Source of the DNA: Oscillospiraceae bacterium
GTDB taxonomy: Bacteria > Bacillota > Clostridia > Oscillospirales > Oscillospiraceae
Assembly: GCA_020025305.1 (NCBI GenBank)
Contig: JAHHSG010000001.1
Coordinates: 124,001-188,000, forward strand
Reading direction: 5' to 3'
DNA length: 64,000 nt
In this document: positions 60,789-64,000 of the stretch, one piece after another
Layout of the letters: each line of letters starts with the position of its first letter
Numbering within the stretch: the first letter of the stretch is position 1
The notes under the pieces: model-generated
The model's input: only the letters and a program-made list of their open reading frames with translations
The model's database searches: none
What the model was told of the DNA's origin: nothing
Program-made: the position numbers and the translations under genes

Positions 60789-63700
60789 ATGGCGAATGAT
60801 ATGAAATCGCTGGCTGCAAAATACATACAGAAACATATGTTCAAAGGGCGGGCCTATCCTGTAATCATGGGACTTGCCTTGGCGGTTGCGGTGGGAACCA
60901 TATGGGCATTGGTGCGGCCTGCCGTTACAATGAGTGATGAAATCATTTGTGGTGTGGAGGAACATACCCATAGCGAACAATGTTGGCAAAATGAGTCGAT
61001 TTGTTCACTGCCAGAGCATACTCATGTTGCCGAATGCTATGCACCCGACCAAGACCAGACCGAATCTCAACCTGAGAGTGACGGCGATGTGGTCAGCCAA
61101 CCAGGGGAAAGTACCTCGCAGGAACCTTCTTCGGGTGAGATGCTGCCAAAAGAGGTGCCGGAGGATTACACCGATTTGCATGTGGCACAAATGATGGGAC
61201 AGAGTATTGTTCAGGTGTATGCACAACCTGGAACGCTTCCAGAGAATGTTGAACTAAAAGCGGAACTGCTGGATGCGTCCAGCACAGAGTTTGCGCAGGC
61301 CGAGCAACGCTTACAGACAGCAGGTGTTACCTATGATTTTGTGAAGGCGCTGGACATTTCTTTCTATGACCCACAGGGTGAAAAGACACAGCCACAGGCA
61401 CCGGTGTATGTTGTCCTTGATGTCGGAGCACTACTGCCCGGGGACGCAGATTGCAGGAGTATCCAGATTCAGCATCACAAAGAAACACTGCTGCCCGTCG
61501 ATGAAAATGCGGCGCAGAGCAAGGTGTATAGTGCCGATCAACCCGAAGTGGTGCTGGAATCGGTGGTGGACGAATCCAAAGGTATGCTTGAGCGGAATGC
61601 GGATACGGGTTCGTATGTTGCTACTTTTGCAACAGACGGTTTTTCTGTCTACACCATTACATCTCAAGGCTGGCCGGAACTGAATATTAGAGTGCAATGT
61701 GTGGATGAGCGAGGTGTTGAACTGCCTGTTAAGGCAGAGGATGTCAATTTGAGTGAAGGGTATACTGCCAACTCAAATTTTGATATCATTTTTATGGCAA
61801 ACGAAGCTCCGGCGATTGAGGGCTATCAATTTGACGGAAAAGCGTATTACATGAAGAATGGCAACTATCATACTCGAATTTTCGGTATGCGCTATGAGAA
61901 TAGCAAGTGGTATTATTATCCGGACAATAATAAAAATAGAGACACAAAAAGAGAGTTTGACCCGCAGCCGGATTTTTATGGAGAAAATCCGGAGGACTCC
62001 ATTCGGCTGATGTATAAAAAAGTGATTACTGTACCGGTAAAGTATGTGGATGATATAAGAAAGGAAGCACTGCCGCAGCAAGATGCACCGGGTGGCATAA
62101 ACCCCAATTTTATAACAATAACCGGAAATGCGCTGGATATTAGTAATCTTGACGCTTTGCCCAAGAGTAGAACCTATTTCTATATTGGTAAAGCATTTGC
62201 CGGCGAGGCAATTCCGCAAAACGAAGTCATAGAAGTAATTGAAAAAGAGCACCGGGTATACGGCGTAACTCCGGAAAAAAGGGAAATCGAGTTGACACAA
62301 GCCAATCCATTGAGCTTAGTGTACCAAAAAACCCAAACGGGAACGCCCGATACCATCGAGACAGTGTCAACTCGGGATAAGGGACTGATCATTCATCTAT
62401 TTGACTACAATGCTGGTGATCATGAAAATAGATCCGAGAAAATTAATGAAGGTAAGAATCTTCAGTTTATTCCAAGAAGAGAGGGGAACGGTTTTGAAGC
62501 GAAACCTTATAATAGATGGACCGGACCAGATGGTGGCTTGTATACCGGCATTGTAGGGGAAACGCTTGGCGAAGATGGTTATCCCACGGTGCAGGGACAG
62601 TCGTTGAATTATCTTTTTGATCCTGAGATGTGCAAAGCTGCCCTAACGACTGGCAATGTTAAACACGTGCACACGAATTTGGATCATTTGTTCTGGCAGG
62701 ATAATGACGGTTATTATCGTTATGATTCTATGAAGAACTTTGCCACGATCATGGAGCCTGAAAGTCCCGGCGGAGAACCTACGCACCAACCGGGACATAC
62801 GAATGGCGGCAATTTTGTCGTATATGCGCAGCCTGCATTACCAGATCGAAGCGGCGTGGGGTACAATGCTAAGTTCTTGCCCTTTAACCGATATGCCGAT
62901 GCAAACCAAGATCACGAATTGAATAAAGACATCAAGGAATATCACTTTGGCATGACAATGCAAGCCGAATTTATTATGCCTCCCGGAGGCATGATAGCTG
63001 ACGCAGATGGTGCGCATACGGGCCTAAATGATATGATTTTTGAGTTTAACGGTGATGACGATGTATGGGTATTTATTGACGGGAAGCTGGCGCTTGATTT
63101 AGGGGGAGTCCATGGCCGCTACGGTGGCACAATCAACTTCCGAACCGGTGAAGTCACCACCAATGCACCTCCTATGGAACACAGTGGACGGCGGCAGGAC
63201 AACCTCTATGGTATTCAGGGAGACCCAAATCAATTGACAGAGGAGGAGCTTGCAGCAAAGCGTGAGCAGGCTGGTTTTGGCAAATTCAGCAAGCACACAT
63301 TTAAATTCTTTTATTTGGAACGCGGTAAGGGAGCGGCCAACTGCGAGATTACATTTAACCTGGTTCCCGTAGCACACGGTTTGGTGGTCGGCAAGCGTCT
63401 TTCCGAGAACTCATTTGCGGTACCAACAGACCATATGAGTTATCAATTTAAGGCTGAGGTGGAAATGCCGCAGAAGGAGGACGCGCAAGCAAAGCGGGTT
63501 CCGCTGGCTTATGCCCCATTTACGATTATCCAATGGGAGGCTGACGGAGATCCGACCACAGGAGGTATACCTGTTGGGGCCGGAAAAACCGATGAGAATG
63601 GATGTTTTTGGCTCAAAGCCGGACAACGTGCAGATTTTGTAAGTGCAATCGATTTAAAAGATGCTGGTATGACAGATCAAAGTAAGGTCAAAATCTTCAT

Positions 63701-64000
63701 CAGCGAAATTGTTCGGAACGATAGTGTTCTGCCGGTAGTAAAGGCCTGGGACGGTGCCGCTGAGAAAGAGGGAACCTATCTGGAGGTGCCAGATAGTGCT
63801 GCGGGAGACACAAGAAAAATAGTTCCGCCACTCTATGATTTACCAGGATATACTTTCCACACAGATAAAACGGAAACGCAACTTGCAAAAACTGTCCAAG
63901 ACGTTGAGACAATGTACCAAGCCACACTATTTTCGGGGAGAAATAATGAGTTTAACTGGATCGACTTTGAAAATGACTTAGGTCAGCTGGCCAGTCTGAA
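60789..64000 (+). CDS. Giant surface adhesin with fibro-slime domain (cut by window end)
   Basis: An open frame of at least 1,070 codons that runs off the window. A membrane/signal helix at residues 22-46 is followed by CGVEEHTHSEQCW and CSLPEHTHVAECY (HTH-Cys repeats common in Clostridia adhesins), an acidic Ser/Glu linker, then beta-rich modules. Near residue 754, GDDDVWVFIDGKLALDLGGVHG marks a fibro-slime (PA14-like) domain, and GKRLSENSFAVPTDHMSYQF starts an Ig/collagen-adhesin-like module. A sortase signal would be expected beyond the window. Likely surface attachment protein or major pilus-associated adhesin. Confidence 0.85.
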   Translation, partial: MANDMKSLAAKYIQKHMFKGRAYPVIMGLALAVAVGTIWALVRPAVTMSDEIICGVEEHTHSEQCWQNESICSLPEHTHVAECYAPDQDQTESQPESDGDVVSQPGESTSQEPSSGEMLPKEVPEDYTDLHVAQMMGQSIVQVYAQPGTLPENVELKAELLDASSTEFAQAEQRLQTAGVTYDFVKALDISFYDPQGEKTQPQAPVYVVLDVGALLPGDADCRSIQIQHHKETLLPVDENAAQSKVYSADQPEVVLESVVDESKGMLERNADTGSYVATFATDGFSVYTITSQGWPELNIRVQCVDERGVELPVKAEDVNLSEGYTANSNFDIIFMANEAPAIEGYQFDGKAYYMKNGNYHTRIFGMRYENSKWYYYPDNNKNRDTKREFDPQPDFYGENPEDSIRLMYKKVITVPVKYVDDIRKEALPQQDAPGGINPNFITITGNALDISNLDALPKSRTYFYIGKAFAGEAIPQNEVIEVIEKEHRVYGVTPEKREIELTQANPLSLVYQKTQTGTPDTIETVSTRDKGLIIHLFDYNAGDHENRSEKINEGKNLQFIPRREGNGFEAKPYNRWTGPDGGLYTGIVGETLGEDGYPTVQGQSLNYLFDPEMCKAALTTGNVKHVHTNLDHLFWQDNDGYYRYDSMKNFATIMEPESPGGEPTHQPGHTNGGNFVVYAQPALPDRSGVGYNAKFLPFNRYADANQDHELNKDIKEYHFGMTMQAEFIMPPGGMIADADGAHTGLNDMIFEFNGDDDVWVFIDGKLALDLGGVHGRYGGTINFRTGEVTTNAPPMEHSGRRQDNLYGIQGDPNQLTEEELAAKREQAGFGKFSKHTFKFFYLERGKGAANCEITFNLVPVAHGLVVGKRLSENSFAVPTDHMSYQFKAEVEMPQKEDAQAKRVPLAYAPFTIIQWEADGDPTTGGIPVGAGKTDENGCFWLKAGQRADFVSAIDLKDAGMTDQSKVKIFISEIVRNDSVLPVVKAWDGAAEKEGTYLEVPDSAAGDTRKIVPPLYDLPGYTFHTDKTETQLAKTVQDVETMYQATLFSGRNNEFNWIDFENDLGQLASL

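Overview
The window looks like a chromosome segment of an anaerobic gut-type Firmicute, most likely class Clostridia near Oscillospiraceae/Ruminococcaceae. This is inferred from strong AGGAGG ribosome sites with many GTG/TTG starts, consensus sigma-A promoters, de novo anaerobic corrinoid genes, a tmRNA with an AVAA-ending tag, and Clostridia-style HTH-Cys adhesin repeats. No 16S gene is present, so the genus is open.

Layout. (1) 1-3068, minus strand: a tetrapyrrole/cobalamin operon (cbiL, hemA, precorrin-2 dehydrogenase, start of hemC) behind a promoter and a cobalamin riboswitch. (2) 3531-6831, minus: a BtuFCD-type corrinoid importer with its own promoter, cobalamin riboswitch and intrinsic terminator. 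It lies between two mobile-element scars: the decayed C-terminus of a serine recombinase (3314-3495) and a frameshifted TnpV remnant (6996-7161). (3) 7246-8868, minus: the trans-translation pair ssrA and smpB with a cyclophilin between them; then a Nudix hydrolase on the plus strand. (4) 9708-34506: a 25-kb surface-polysaccharide region in two blocks. The first (9934-17350) has three GT2 enzymes, a polymerase, a CDP-glycerol transferase, a flippase and TagD. After a terminator and two promoters, the second (17730-34422) has an EpsG-like polymerase, a DegT aminotransferase, a priming sugar transferase, two ATP-grasp enzymes, another polymerase, an acyltransferase and another flippase. It ends in seven small-molecule enzymes: PrpD-like, aldo/keto reductase, phosphonopyruvate-decarboxylase-like, a TIM-barrel protein, an HpcH-like lyase and both subunits of a fumarase/tartrate dehydratase. 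These look like a dedicated route to an unusual organic-acid precursor or substituent.

(5) 34645-47630: a compact podovirus-like structural block (terminase to tail fibres) with no integrase, replication, repressor or lysis genes. It carries a Prp-type protease and two virion proteins with matching LQLFA sites. (6) 47702-51798: a transglutaminase-like protein, then a methionine ABC importer (metQ-metN-metI) preceded by what looks like a classical leader-peptide attenuator with nine Met codons. MetQ itself appears circularly permuted: its C-terminal half precedes its N-terminal half. (7) 51832-58196: a third flippase, a TetR regulator, a PutP-like symporter, a rhomboid protease, and a glycine riboswitch in front of an AGCS alanine/glycine symporter. 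(8) 58254-64000: tRNA-Ala(GGC), a decayed tyrosine integrase beside it, and an adhesin operon (coiled-coil protein, signal peptidase I, giant fibro-slime adhesin cut by the window end).

The most unusual items are the methionine attenuator, the permuted MetQ and the seven-gene organic-acid module.
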